Part shown: positions 27,005 through 36,440 of the stretch, in pieces
Position numbering within the stretch: position 1 is the first letter of the stretch
Layout: every line of letters begins with the position of its first letter
Assembly (NCBI GenBank): GCA_018524345.1
Contig: JADQAZ010000003.1
Span: 682,001 to 746,000, forward strand
DNA length: 64,000 nt
Direction of reading: 5' to 3'
Source: Harenicola maris
GTDB lineage: Bacteria; Pseudomonadota; Alphaproteobacteria; Rhodobacterales; Rhodobacteraceae
The notes under the pieces: generated by a model
Database searches by the model: none
Told to the model about the DNA's origin: nothing
Seen by the model: only the letters and a program-made list of their open reading frames with translations
Made by a program: the position numbers and the translations under genes

Positions 27005-28299
27005 TGGTTCCCGCGCTTATCGGATTTGCCGCGCTTCTGGCGCTTTGCTTCATCGGCTTTCGCGTCGGCTTTGCCACGCTGGTCGTTGGCTTTGTCGGCT
27101 TCGCGCTTGAACGCGGCTGGGAAGCCTCCTTGGCCATGGTGGGTCAGCAGGTCTTGCACGACAGCATGAACTATAACCTCAGCGTCATTCCCTTGTTCGT
27201 TCTGATGGGGGTGTTGATCGTGCATGCGCAGATCAGCAAGGATTTATATGATGCGGCATATGGCGCTCTGGGGCGTTTTCGCGGCGGCTTGGCTCTTGCC
27301 ACGGTTTTGGCCGCGGGCGGGTTTTCTGCGGTGTGCGGATCGACGCTTGCGACCGCCGCGACGATGTCAAAGGTCGCGATGCCGCCCATGCGTAACTACA
27401 AATATTCGGATCAGATTGCCTCGGGGACGATTGCGGCGGGCGGCACGCTCGGCATTATGATCCCGCCGTCGGTGCCCTTGGTCATCTATGGTTTGATCGC
27501 AGAGCAGGATATTGGTCTGCTGTTTATCGCGGGTATCCTGCCGGGCCTTCTTTTGGTGACACTATTCTTGGTTGCCGTTGGCATCACCGTGCGGCGCAAC
27601 CCATTGGCCGCGCCGGCTGCGCCGCCGCTAGACCCGGGGCGCCGCAAGGCAGCCGTGCGTGGCACAATGCCAGTGTTGGTTTTGTTCCTTGTTGTCTTGG
27701 GCGGCATTTACACCGGCGCCTTCACGGCGACCGAAGCCGCTGGCATCGGGTCCTTTGGCTCCGCTGTTATCGCGGTTTCCCGCGGGCATCTGCGCAGTTT
27801 TACCGAATGGCGCGACTGTTTGGTGGACGCGACCAACACCACGGCGACGATCTTCATCGTTCTGCTGGGGGCGATTGTGTTCTCGCAATTTATCAACCTG
27901 TCGGGCTTGCCCTATGATCTGCTCGACTTGATCGATGAGTGGGAGCTGACATCCTTTCAGCTGGTGATTTTCATCTGCATTATCGCGATCCTGATGGGCA
28001 TGGTTTTCGAGGCCATCGGCATTCTGGTGCTGCTTGTGCCTGTCTTCCTGCCTGTTCTGATGATCAACGGTGTGGATATGATCTGGTTCGGCATCCTGAT
28101 CGTTCTGGTGTCCGAAATCGGGCTGATCACGCCGCCGATCGGGATGAATGTTTTTGTCGTGAAATCGGTGCTGCCTGATGTCCGCCTTGGCGCCATTTTC
28201 CGAGGCGTCTTGCCCTATATCGCGGCGCTCGTCTTTGCGCTTGTTCTGGTTCTGATGGTGCCGGACATCGCGACATTTCTTCCAAACCTAATGAGGTGA
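27004..28299 (+). CDS. TRAP transporter large permease (DctM family), system 2
   Basis: 431 residues and about 12 membrane helices. DctM landmarks include VIPLFVLMGVLIVHAQISKDLYDAAY, GFSAVCGSTLATAATMSKVAMPPM and LGIMIPPSVPLVIYGLIAEQDI. It is the main translocation subunit of TRAP system 2. The stop overlaps the start of the sulfatase gene (TGATG), so hydrolase and transporter are made together. Confidence 0.94.
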   Translation: MVPALIGFAALLALCFIGFRVGFATLVVGFVGFALERGWEASLAMVGQQVLHDSMNYNLSVIPLFVLMGVLIVHAQISKDLYDAAYGALGRFRGGLALATVLAAGGFSAVCGSTLATAATMSKVAMPPMRNYKYSDQIASGTIAAGGTLGIMIPPSVPLVIYGLIAEQDIGLLFIAGILPGLLLVTLFLVAVGITVRRNPLAAPAAPPLDPGRRKAAVRGTMPVLVLFLVVLGGIYTGAFTATEAAGIGSFGSAVIAVSRGHLRSFTEWRDCLVDATNTTATIFIVLLGAIVFSQFINLSGLPYDLLDLIDEWELTSFQLVIFICIIAILMGMVFEAIGILVLLVPVFLPVLMINGVDMIWFGILIVLVSEIGLITPPIGMNVFVVKSVLPDVRLGAIFRGVLPYIAALVFALVLVLMVPDIATFLPNLMR

Positions 28300-29894
28300 T
28301 GCCTGTGACCGGGATCAAGAATGTACTGTTCATCATGGCTGATCAGCTGCGGTGGGATTATTTGAGCTGCTACGGGCACCCGCACTTGCACACGCCCAAT
28401 ATTGACAGGCTGGCGACCAAGGGGGTGCGGTTTGATCGGGCCTATGTGCAGTCGCCCGTATGCGGGCCAAGCCGGGCGTCATACTACACAGGGCGGACGG
28501 TGTTCAGCCATGGCGCGACTTGGAACCAAGTGCCTTTGCCGATGGGCGAGCTTACCCTCGGGGATTACCTACGACCTCTCGGGGTACGCACGGCCGTCGT
28601 TGGCAAAACGCATATGGTGCCGGATCGGGGCGCCTTGGCTGGCCTAGGGATTGACCCGAAGTCCGACATCGGGGCTCAGAAACATCAACCGGGGTTTGAA
28701 GCCTTTGAACGCGACGACGGGCTTCATCCGAACCAGTTGCTGGCCAAGAAGGGTGGCAAGCTGGCCTATAACGACTGGCTTCGCAGCAAAGGGTATGAGG
28801 GCGAGAACCCGTGGAATGACTACGCGAACGCGGGCGAGGGGCCAGATGGCGAAGTCCTTTCGGCTTGGTATCTCAAGAATTCCAATCTGCCCGCGCGCGT
28901 TAAAGAAGAGCATTCCGAGACAGCTTACATGACCAATCGTGCCATAGAATTTATCGAAGAAACCGGCGACCAACCCTGGCTGTGTCACCTCAGCTATATC
29001 AAGCCCCATTGGCCCTATATCGCCCCCGCGCCCTATCATGACATGTACGGGCCGGAGGCCTTCCTGCCTGTGAACCGAAGCGAGGAAGAGCGCGCCGATC
29101 CGAACCCTGTTTACGGCGCATTCATGGGGATGGAGGTCAGCGAGACTTTCTCTCGTGATGAGGCGCGCAACGTGGTTTTGCCCGCCTATATGGGGCTGAT
29201 CAAACAGATCGATGATCACTTGGGACGGTTGTTTGATTGGCTAGAAGAAACCGGCAAAGACAAAGAAACGATGATCGTCCTGACCTCAGATCATGGGGAC
29301 TACATGGGGGATCACTGGCTGGGCGAGAAAGAGCTGTTCCATGAATGCTCCGTCCGTGTGCCCCTGATCGTTTTTGATCCGAGAGCAGAAGCGGATGCCA
29401 CGCGTGGCACCAGCACCGAAGCATTGGTGGAGGCGATCGACCTTGTGCCGACTTTCCTCGAAGCCACCGGCGCACCCTCTGCCGATCACCGGTTGGAAGG
29501 GCGCTCGATCATGCCTTTGCTTCATGGGGCAACGCCGGAAGACTGGCGTGACGCGGTCTTCTCGGAAATTGACTATGCCTTCTATTCGGCACGGGAGGCT
29601 TTGGGCGTCGGTGCTTCTGATGCACGGGCCTATATGTTGCGGACGGACCGTTGGAAGTACGTGTATTTCCGTGGGTTCCCGCCACAGTTGTTCGATCTGG
29701 AAAACGATCCTCAGGAGCTGTCTGACCTCGGGCAGGACCCGGCCTATGAAGCTGTGCGCAGCGACATGAACGCGCGCCTGATGGACAGGATAACAGCCCG
29801 GAAAAACCGAGTCACTATGACAGACGAACAAGTTTATCAGGTGCGGCGGGACGAGGACTCCTCCGGCATTATCATCGGCAGGTGGGAGGCCTAG
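28299..29894 (+). CDS. Cys-type sulfatase / phosphonate monoester hydrolase family enzyme
   Basis: 531 residues of the alkaline-phosphatase superfamily. The formylglycine motif C55-G-P-S-R59 marks a type I sulfatase or a phosphonate monoester hydrolase-like relative; metal-binding residues include D15-Q16 near the start and the SDHGDYMGDHWLGEKELF stretch. No signal peptide is visible, so it should act in the cytoplasm on solute brought in by TRAP system 2. The Cys must be oxidised to formylglycine by an enzyme encoded elsewhere. ATG 28299 is chosen over GTG 28296 because it overlaps the preceding stop. Sulfate or phosphonate ester preference cannot be decided by eye. Confidence 0.9.
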   Translation: MPVTGIKNVLFIMADQLRWDYLSCYGHPHLHTPNIDRLATKGVRFDRAYVQSPVCGPSRASYYTGRTVFSHGATWNQVPLPMGELTLGDYLRPLGVRTAVVGKTHMVPDRGALAGLGIDPKSDIGAQKHQPGFEAFERDDGLHPNQLLAKKGGKLAYNDWLRSKGYEGENPWNDYANAGEGPDGEVLSAWYLKNSNLPARVKEEHSETAYMTNRAIEFIEETGDQPWLCHLSYIKPHWPYIAPAPYHDMYGPEAFLPVNRSEEERADPNPVYGAFMGMEVSETFSRDEARNVVLPAYMGLIKQIDDHLGRLFDWLEETGKDKETMIVLTSDHGDYMGDHWLGEKELFHECSVRVPLIVFDPRAEADATRGTSTEALVEAIDLVPTFLEATGAPSADHRLEGRSIMPLLHGATPEDWRDAVFSEIDYAFYSAREALGVGASDARAYMLRTDRWKYVYFRGFPPQLFDLENDPQELSDLGQDPAYEAVRSDMNARLMDRITARKNRVTMTDEQVYQVRRDEDSSGIIIGRWEA

Positions 29895-30086
29895 AAGGCG
29901 GGCCGCAGCGACTGGTGCGGCCAGTCTGTGCGGCATGTTTTGTTTTGCGCAAATTGTGGCATTTGGTGCTCATTAATTGTGCAAACCTGTCTGGCGTGGG
30001 GTTGAAACCGTTGCGCTTGCTGCCCTTTTGCCCCCATCAAAGGTAGGCCATTCAAAGACCAGCCGTGAAGGGGGAGAGTTCGCACC

Positions 30087-30923
30087 GTGGTGGTTCACGA
30101 CATCAGCCTGACCCCAAGCCCCAAAATGCAGCGGGCCGTCGGCAAGCTGGCGCTTCGTGTGGCGTCTGACGGGCGCTATGGGGCTCGTTTGGCTGACCTA
30201 CGTGAGCAGGGCTCTTTCCGGTCGATCTTTCCAAGGCCATCGGGCAATTCCCTTGATGCGGTTTTGTTGAATACGGCGGGCGGCGTCACAGGTGGAGACC
30301 AGTTTTCCATTCATGCCGATGTCGAGGCGGGCGCAAGCCTGTCCCTCACGACGCAGGCGGCTGAGCGTATCTATGCGGCGATTGGCGAAGAAGCAGGCCT
30401 TGTCCGCAATCGGGCGACAGTTGCCCCGGAAGCCTGCCTGCATTGGCTGCCGCAAGAAACGATATTGTTTGAAGGCTGCAACCTTGATCGGAGGCTGGAT
30501 GTCGATCTGGCAGAGGGCGCAGGGGCGCTTATTCTCGAGCCCTTGGTCTTCGGGCGCGGTGCCTCGGGCGAGAGCATCCGGAACGGCGCGCTTCGCGACA
30601 GGGTGCAAATCACACGCGTCGGTTCTCCCATTTATCTGGATGGGATCCAGATGTCCGGCGACCTGACCGAACAGTTGGACCGCTCAGTCATTGGCGGGGG
30701 CGCTCGTGCGATGGCGAGCCTGATCTATGTTGGTACCGATGCCGAAGCGCGGCTTGATCCTCTTCGGGGGTTGCTTCCTGATACTGGCGGGGCAAGCATG
30801 ACGCGAAGCGATGTTCTGGTGATGCGTCTGCTGGCTATTGATAGCTATGCCTTGCGCCAAACCCTTTTGCCTATTCTAAAACTGCTGACCGATGACAGCA
30901 TTCCTAAAAACTGGAGGTTATGA
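30087..30923 (+). CDS. ureD: Urease accessory protein UreD
   Basis: 278 residues, normal for UreD/UreH. Family features include LLNTAGGVTGGDQF, TTQAAERIYAAIG and WLPQETILFEGCNLDR. UreD forms the scaffold on the apo-urease with UreF and UreG and channels nickel to the active site. The start is GTG 30087 after GGGGGAG. It is the first gene of ureDABCEFG, with 3 bp to ureA. A 192-bp gap at 29895-30086 separates it from the sulfatase gene and probably holds the promoter; no clear boxes were seen there. Confidence 0.95.
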   Translation: MVVHDISLTPSPKMQRAVGKLALRVASDGRYGARLADLREQGSFRSIFPRPSGNSLDAVLLNTAGGVTGGDQFSIHADVEAGASLSLTTQAAERIYAAIGEEAGLVRNRATVAPEACLHWLPQETILFEGCNLDRRLDVDLAEGAGALILEPLVFGRGASGESIRNGALRDRVQITRVGSPIYLDGIQMSGDLTEQLDRSVIGGGARAMASLIYVGTDAEARLDPLRGLLPDTGGASMTRSDVLVMRLLAIDSYALRQTLLPILKLLTDDSIPKNWRL

Positions 30924-30926
30924 GAC

Positions 30927-31229
30927 ATGAAGCTCACCCCAAGAGAGAAAGACAAACTCCTCGTGGCCATGGCCGCCGAGGTTGCCCGCAAACGTTTGGA
31001 GCGCGGCGTAAAGCTGAACTACCCCGAAGCGATCGCCTTGATTACCGATGCGGTGGTTGAGGGCGCGCGTGACGGGCGGTCGGTTGCGGATATGATGCAG
31101 GCAGGGGGACACGTGATTACCCGCGCTCAATGCATGGAAGGCGTGGCGGAGATGATTCACGATGTGCAGGTCGAGGCGACCTTTCCGGATGGGACCAAGC
31201 TGGTCACCGTCCACAATCCAATCCGTTAA
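30927..31229 (+). CDS. ureA: Urease subunit gamma
   Basis: 100 residues, standard for UreA. It starts [13 protein letters not shown] and contains [13 protein letters not shown] and [17 protein letters not shown], as in characterised gamma subunits. With UreB and UreC it forms the cytoplasmic trimer of heterotrimers that hydrolyses urea to ammonia and carbamate. Strong AGGTTATGA context precedes the start. The separate gene (not fused with ureB) is the usual proteobacterial layout. Confidence 0.97.
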   Translation: MKLTPREKDKLLVAMAAEVARKRLERGVKLNYPEAIALITDAVVEGARDGRSVADMMQAGGHVITRAQCMEGVAEMIHDVQVEATFPDGTKLVTVHNPIR

Positions 31230-31241
31230 GGGAGGGCATCC

Positions 31242-31547
31242 ATGATACCCGGAGAGATCTTTACAGACGACAGCACGATCACCCTGAACGAGGGGGCGAC
31301 TGCGATCACCTTGATGGTTGCCAATACCGGCGATCGACCGGTTCAGGTCGGAAGCCATTATCATTTCGGCGAGGCCAACGCGGCACTGGAGTTTGACCGC
31401 ACTGCAGGGCGCGGCATGCGTCTGGATATCGCCGCCGGAACCGCCGTGCGGTTCGAGCCGGGGCAGCGGCGGGAGGTGCAGCTCGTGCCGATCCAGGGCG
31501 CACGCCGTGTCTTTGGTTTCAACCAAGAAGTCATGGGGGACCTGTAA
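31242..31547 (+). CDS. ureB: Urease subunit beta
   Basis: 101 residues, typical of UreB, starting [10 protein letters not shown] and containing [19 protein letters not shown] and [12 protein letters not shown]. It is a structural subunit of urease that helps form the interface over the active-site flap of UreC. It lies 12 bp after ureA with its own GGGAGG site, and its stop directly abuts the ureC ATG. Confidence 0.97.
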   Translation: MIPGEIFTDDSTITLNEGATAITLMVANTGDRPVQVGSHYHFGEANAALEFDRTAGRGMRLDIAAGTAVRFEPGQRREVQLVPIQGARRVFGFNQEVMGDL

Positions 31548-33257
31548 ATGCCCGTAGAAATTTCGCGCCGCGACTACGCTGCAATGTTTGGCCCGACGAC
31601 GGGCGACAAGATGCGCCTTGCCGACACGGATCTGATTATCGAGGTTGAACGAGACCTCACCACCTACGGAGAGGAGGTGAAGTTCGGCGGCGGTAAAGTG
31701 ATCCGTGACGGGATGGGCCAATCGCAGGCCACCCGCGCCGAGGGGGCCGTAGATACGGTGATCACCAATGCGCTGATCGTAGACCATTCGGGCATCTACA
31801 AGGCCGATGTCGGCCTCCGGGATGGACGGATTTACAAAATCGGTAAAGCTGGCAATCCGGACACCCAGCCGGGCGTTGACATTATCGTCGGTCCGGGGAC
31901 GGAGGCGATCGCGGGCGAGGGGCGCATCCTGACCGCGGGCGGTTTCGACAGCCACATCCACTTCATCTGCCCGCAGCAGATGGAGGACGCGCTGCACTCC
32001 GGCGTGACCACCTGCTTTGGCGGCGGAACAGGCCCCGCTCACGGCACGCTGGCAACCACCTGCACACCCGGCCCATGGCACATCGGGCGTATGCTGCAAG
32101 CATTTGACAATATCCCGATGAACATTGGTCTGTCGGGCAAGGGCAATGCCAGCCAGCCCGCGGCTTTGGTCGAAATGATCAAAGCGGGCGCCTCGGCAAT
32201 GAAGCTGCATGAGGATTGGGGCACAACCCCCGGTGCGATTGATTGCTGCCTAAGCGTTGCGGATGACATGGACGTGCAAGTGATGATCCACACGGACACC
32301 TTGAACGAGTCCGGCTTTGTGGAAAACACCGTTGCGGCCATGAAGGGCCGCACGATCCATGCCTTCCATACCGAGGGGGCAGGCGGCGGGCATGCGCCCG
32401 ACATTATCAAGATCTGCGGCGAAGAGCATGTCTTGCCCTCGTCAACCAATCCGACGCGGCCCTATACGGTCAACACCCTTGAGGAGCACTTGGATATGCT
32501 GATGGTGTGCCACCATCTGGATAAATCCATCCCCGAGGACGTCGCCTTTGCCGAAAGCCGCATCCGCCGCGAGACGATTGCCGCCGAGGATATCCTGCAT
32601 GACATGGGTGCCTTCAGCATTATCGCCTCGGACAGTCAGGCCATGGGCCGGATTGGCGAGGTGTTGATCCGCACCTGGCAAACCGCCGACAAGATGAAGA
32701 AACAGCGCGGTCGTTTGCCTGAAGAAACCGGTGAAAACGACAACTTCCGTGTGCGCCGCTACATTGCCAAATACACCATCAACCCGGCCATTGCCCATGG
32801 GGTGAGCCACGAGATCGGTTCCATCGCAGAGGGCAAACGCGCCGATCTGGTTATGTGGGAGCCGGCCTTCTTCGGGGTTAAGCCCGAAATGGTTTTGATG
32901 TCGGGCACTATTGTCTCGGCGCAAATGGGCGATCCGAATGCCTCTATCCCAACGCCGCAACCTGTCTATACCCGGCCCATGTTCGGGGCCTATGGGCGCT
33001 CTGTCGAACGCTCCGCCGTGACCTTCGTATCCGAGGCCGCGCAGGCGGATGGTATCGGGACACAGCTTGGCCTGGCCAAAGAAACCGTGGCGGTCAAAGG
33101 CACCCGCAATATTGGCAAATCGGATCTGCTGCTCAATAACGCAACGCCTAAAGTTGAGGTCAACCCCGAGACCTATGAAGTTCGGGCGGACGGCGAATTG
33201 CTGACCTGCGAGCCAGCCAGCGAATTGCCTATGGCGCAAAGGTATTTCTTGTTCTGA
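31548..33257 (+). CDS. ureC: Urease subunit alpha (catalytic)
   Basis: 569 residues, normal for UreC. All nickel-site residues are present, shifted by two from the Klebsiella numbers: H136 and H138 (DSHIHF), the Lys to be carbamylated K219 ([10 protein letters not shown]), H248, H274 and D362. The mobile-flap Cys C321 and His H322-H323 (MVCHHLD) are also intact, so an active enzyme is expected. It hydrolyses urea to ammonia and carbamate in the cytoplasm. It overlaps ureE by one base. Confidence 0.98.
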   Translation: MPVEISRRDYAAMFGPTTGDKMRLADTDLIIEVERDLTTYGEEVKFGGGKVIRDGMGQSQATRAEGAVDTVITNALIVDHSGIYKADVGLRDGRIYKIGKAGNPDTQPGVDIIVGPGTEAIAGEGRILTAGGFDSHIHFICPQQMEDALHSGVTTCFGGGTGPAHGTLATTCTPGPWHIGRMLQAFDNIPMNIGLSGKGNASQPAALVEMIKAGASAMKLHEDWGTTPGAIDCCLSVADDMDVQVMIHTDTLNESGFVENTVAAMKGRTIHAFHTEGAGGGHAPDIIKICGEEHVLPSSTNPTRPYTVNTLEEHLDMLMVCHHLDKSIPEDVAFAESRIRRETIAAEDILHDMGAFSIIASDSQAMGRIGEVLIRTWQTADKMKKQRGRLPEETGENDNFRVRRYIAKYTINPAIAHGVSHEIGSIAEGKRADLVMWEPAFFGVKPEMVLMSGTIVSAQMGDPNASIPTPQPVYTRPMFGAYGRSVERSAVTFVSEAAQADGIGTQLGLAKETVAVKGTRNIGKSDLLLNNATPKVEVNPETYEVRADGELLTCEPASELPMAQRYFLF

Positions 33258-33733
33258 TGACGGATTACACAAGTTATGAGGTGCGCCGTGGCGGCGCGGA
33301 GCAAAGCTGTTTTGATCGCTGCGTGCTGACTTATGAGGATCGGTTCTTGCGGCGCAAGGTGATCCGGACAGAGGCAGGCAAAAGCCTGTTGATCGATCTT
33401 GAGGCGACGACCTCTTTGGATCAGGGGGATGCTTTGGTGGCCGGTGACGCGGGACTGATCGAGGTCATCGCCGCGCCCGAGCCCCTCTTGCAAATCACCG
33501 GTGAGAACCTGACGCAACTGGCTTGGCATATCGGCAACCGCCACACACCCTGCCAGATCGAGGAAGGGCGGCTTTTGATCCAGAGCGATCCGGTCATCGG
33601 CCATATGCTCGAACATCTCGGGGCCAAGTTGACAGAGGTGTCAGAGCCATTCCTGCCCGAGGGCGGGGCATACGGCCATGGTCGCACGCACAGCCATGAA
33701 CACGGGCACACGGCGCATGACCACCACCATTGA
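33257..33733 (+). CDS. ureE: Urease accessory protein UreE (nickel chaperone)
   Basis: 158 residues: an N-terminal UreE peptide-binding domain (1-75), a ferredoxin-like metal domain with LAWHIGNRHTPCQIEEG, and a short His-rich tail (about 142-158: HGRTHSHEHGHTAHDHHH). The tail can bind several nickel ions; the protein passes nickel to UreG. The final 17 bases overlap the start of ureF in another frame, so translation of the two is coupled. Confidence 0.95.
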   Translation: MTDYTSYEVRRGGAEQSCFDRCVLTYEDRFLRRKVIRTEAGKSLLIDLEATTSLDQGDALVAGDAGLIEVIAAPEPLLQITGENLTQLAWHIGNRHTPCQIEEGRLLIQSDPVIGHMLEHLGAKLTEVSEPFLPEGGAYGHGRTHSHEHGHTAHDHHH

Positions 33734-34361
33734 GGTTCTGACGCTGGCGCAGCTCCTGTCGCCCTCCTTCCCGGTTGGGGCCTTTGCCTATTCCAATGGG
33801 CTGGAGGCCGCGATTGCGGAGGGGCGGGTTACAACGGCGGAGCAGGTGCAAGATTGGCTCGAGGGGATCTTGATGCATGGCAGCGGGAAGGCAGATGCCG
33901 TGCTCCTGAATGTGGCCTATCGGGCGCAAGTGGTCGAAGTCAGCGAGATAGACGCCTCCGCTCGGGCTTTTGCCGCCTCCAAGGAGCGTTTGTTGGAAAC
34001 CGACCTGCAAGGCGCGGCCTTTTGTGAAACCGTTGCGCAGGTCTGGGGCCTTTCTATCGAAAGGCTTACCTATCCGGTTGCACTAGGGCGTGCGGCGCGG
34101 CTGCTTGGGTTGGATGCAGAGCTTACAACCGCGATGTATCTACAGGCCTTTGCCGGAAACCTTTGCGCCGCTGCGATGCGCTTGGTCCCCTTGGGCCAAG
34201 TCGATGGCCAAGAGGTTCAGTTGGCACTGAAACCCATATGCCTCGAAGTTGCGGAGCAGGTCAAAACGGCGGAACTGGATGACCTGTTCAGTTGCGCCTT
34301 CGCTTCTGATATCTCGGCCATGCGCCATGAAACTCAATATTCTCGCGTGTTTCGCACCTAA
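33717..34361 (+). CDS. ureF: Urease accessory protein UreF
   Basis: 214 residues, all-helical UreF fold. Family features: LLSPSFPVGAFAYSNGLEAAI near the N-terminus and the C-terminal SDISAMRHETQYSRVF. It bridges UreD-apo-urease and UreG and gates GTP hydrolysis during nickel insertion. The frame opens at 33678, but that part only reads the ureE tail in another frame; ATG 33717 gives the conserved N-terminus. ureG follows after 12 bp. Confidence 0.95.
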   Translation: MTTTIEVLTLAQLLSPSFPVGAFAYSNGLEAAIAEGRVTTAEQVQDWLEGILMHGSGKADAVLLNVAYRAQVVEVSEIDASARAFAASKERLLETDLQGAAFCETVAQVWGLSIERLTYPVALGRAARLLGLDAELTTAMYLQAFAGNLCAAAMRLVPLGQVDGQEVQLALKPICLEVAEQVKTAELDDLFSCAFASDISAMRHETQYSRVFRT

Positions 34362-34373
34362 AGGAGGGCAGAA

Positions 34374-34997
34374 ATGTCATCACCACATGGCCCATTGCGC
34401 ATTGGCATAGGCGGCCCCGTTGGCGCGGGGAAAACCACACTTACGGCAGCTTTGGCGCGGGTTCTTTCGCCGAAACTCTCTATGGGCGTCATCACCAATG
34501 ACATTTACACGCAAGAGGATGCAGAGGCCCTGATGCGGATGCAGGTCTTGCCGCAGGATCGGGTGATTGGCGTGGAAACGGGCGGCTGCCCGCATACGGC
34601 TATCCGCGAGGATGCCTCGATCAACCTTGCCGCGATTGCGCAGATGCGCGAACGGCATGCGGATCTTGATGTGGTTTTGATCGAAAGTGGCGGCGATAAC
34701 CTGTCAGCAACGTTCAGCCCCGAACTTGCTGATCTGACTGTCTATGTGATTGATGTGGCCGCTGGCGAGGAAATCCCTCGCAAAGGCGGGCCTGCGATCA
34801 CCAAGTCGGATATATTGGTGATCAATAAAACCGATCTAGCCCCCTATGTCGGCGCATCGCTTGAGGTGATGGAGCGGGACGCAAAGAAGATGCGCGGGGA
34901 TCGGCCCTTTGTCTTTGCCTCCCTTCGCGGGGGAGAGGGGGCAGAGGCCGTGGTGGACTTGATTGCCGAGTTGGGCGGGCTGCGCACCCCCGCCTAG
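34374..34997 (+). CDS. ureG: Urease accessory GTPase UreG
   Basis: 207 residues with P-loop GPVGAGKTT (from residue 14), the nickel-binding Cys-Pro-His motif [13 protein letters not shown], and the guanine-specificity NKTD. UreG is the GTPase that delivers nickel to urease in complex with UreDF. It is the last gene of the urease operon and ends 3 bp from the stop of the convergent urtE gene, so transcription of the urease and urea-uptake operons meets head-on here. Confidence 0.97.
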   Translation: MSSPHGPLRIGIGGPVGAGKTTLTAALARVLSPKLSMGVITNDIYTQEDAEALMRMQVLPQDRVIGVETGGCPHTAIREDASINLAAIAQMRERHADLDVVLIESGGDNLSATFSPELADLTVYVIDVAAGEEIPRKGGPAITKSDILVINKTDLAPYVGASLEVMERDAKKMRGDRPFVFASLRGGEGAEAVVDLIAELGGLRTPA

Positions 34998-35000
34998 ATG

Positions 35001-35696
35001 TTACACCAAGACCTGCTGATAAAGCTCTTCGCGGGTGAGGGCCTCTGACCGCTTGTTGAAAATCACTTCCCCGCGCTCGATCACCGAGAATTCGGCGCCA
35101 AGGTCGTAGGCAAAGTCAAAGAACTGCTCGACCAGAATGATCGCCATCTCGCCTTCTTCGCAAAGGGTTTTGATGACCTCGCCGATTTGCTGGATGATGT
35201 TCGGCTGAATGCCCTCTGTCGGCTCATCAAGGAGGAGCACGCGCGGTTTGGTGATCAGGGCCCTCGCAATGGCAAGCTGCTGCTGCTGCCCGCCTGAAAG
35301 GTCACCGCCGCGTCTGTCGATCATGTCGGCCAGCACCGGGAACAGATCAAACATACGTGTCGGAATGGTATGGTTGCCCCGCGGCAGACAGGCGAAACCT
35401 GTTTGCAGGTTCTCGCCCACGGTCATCATCGGGAACACCTCGCGCCCCTGCGGCACATAGGCGATGCCTGCGCGGGCGGCGTCATAGGCGTTCAGATGGT
35501 TCAAGGGGGTGCCATCCAATGTGATGGTTCCCTCGGCATAGGGATGTCGCCCGGCGATGGCCCGCAGGAGCGAGGTTTTGCCCACCCCGTTGGTGCCCAT
35601 CACGGTTGTCACCTCGCCTGGGCGGGCCGTAAGGTTGATACCGTGGAGGATTTGGCTCTGCCCGTATTTTAGGGTCAGGTCTTTGATCTCTAACAT
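35001..35696 (-). CDS. urtE: Urea ABC transporter ATP-binding protein UrtE
   Basis: 231 residues with Walker A GTNGVGKTS, the signature LSGGQQQQLAIARAL and Walker B VLLLDEPTEGIQPNIIQQIG. The TEGIQPNIIQ stretch is typical of UrtE. It energises urea import together with UrtD. It is the last gene of urtABCDE, three bases from urtD, and faces ureG. Neighbouring urease supports urea rather than an amino acid as substrate. Confidence 0.95.
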   Translation of the reverse strand: MLEIKDLTLKYGQSQILHGINLTARPGEVTTVMGTNGVGKTSLLRAIAGRHPYAEGTITLDGTPLNHLNAYDAARAGIAYVPQGREVFPMMTVGENLQTGFACLPRGNHTIPTRMFDLFPVLADMIDRRGGDLSGGQQQQLAIARALITKPRVLLLDEPTEGIQPNIIQQIGEVIKTLCEEGEMAIILVEQFFDFAYDLGAEFSVIERGEVIFNKRSEALTREELYQQVLV

Positions 35697-35699
35697 AAC

Positions 35700-36440
35700 T
35701 TACCGCCCCAGATAGACGTCGATGACGTCTTGGTTTTTCGTAACATGGTCGAGGGAGCCTTCCGCCAGAACGGAGCCTTGATGCAGGCAAGTGACCTTGC
35801 AATTCAGGCGGCGAACGAACTCCATGTCATGTTCCACCACTACCACAGCGCGGGTCTTGGCCGCACGAACCAAAAGGTCTGTGGTGTGTTCACGCTCCGC
35901 TGGAGTCATGCCAGCGGCTGGTTCATCCACCAACAAAAGCCGCGGGTCCTGCGCCAGCAACATGCCGATTTCCAGCCATTGCTTCTGGCCATGGCTCAGG
36001 GCGCCGGAGGTTTGATCCAGCGCATCGGTAAGGCCGATCTCATCGCTGATACCGCGCACACGATCCTCAAGTCCCGACATGCGGCGCTTGAACAGAAGGT
36101 CAAAGGGGCCACGCGGGTTCTTGAGGGCCATCACGATGTTTTCGCGCACGGTTTGCGCCTCAAACACCGTTGGTTTTTGGAATTTGCGGCCGATACCCTC
36201 TTGGGCGATCTGGCTTTCGTTCATCCCGATGAGGGAGATTGAACGATCCCCCCAAGTGATGCGCCCCTCATCTGGTCGGGTCTTGCCGGTGACGATATCC
36301 ATGAAGGTGGTTTTGCCCGCGCCGTTGGGGCCTATCACGGCTCGCATTTCAGGCTCCGCGATCTGGATCGACAGGTTGTTGATGGCACGAAAGCCGTCAA
36401 AGCTCACGCTCACACCAGAGACTTCAAGCAAGGTGCTCAT
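35700..36440 (-). CDS. urtD: Urea ABC transporter ATP-binding protein UrtD
   Basis: 246 residues. It has Walker [23 protein letters not shown] after it, a signature-like LSHGQKQWLEIGMLL and Walker B LLLVDEPAAGMTPAE. The HGQKQWLEIGMLLAQDP string is characteristic of UrtD. It pairs with UrtE on the cytoplasmic face. The start overlaps the urtC stop by 4 bp, so the two are co-translated. Confidence 0.95.
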   Translation of the reverse strand: MSTLLEVSGVSVSFDGFRAINNLSIQIAEPEMRAVIGPNGAGKTTFMDIVTGKTRPDEGRITWGDRSISLIGMNESQIAQEGIGRKFQKPTVFEAQTVRENIVMALKNPRGPFDLLFKRRMSGLEDRVRGISDEIGLTDALDQTSGALSHGQKQWLEIGMLLAQDPRLLLVDEPAAGMTPAEREHTTDLLVRAAKTRAVVVVEHDMEFVRRLNCKVTCLHQGSVLAEGSLDHVTKNQDVIDVYLGR

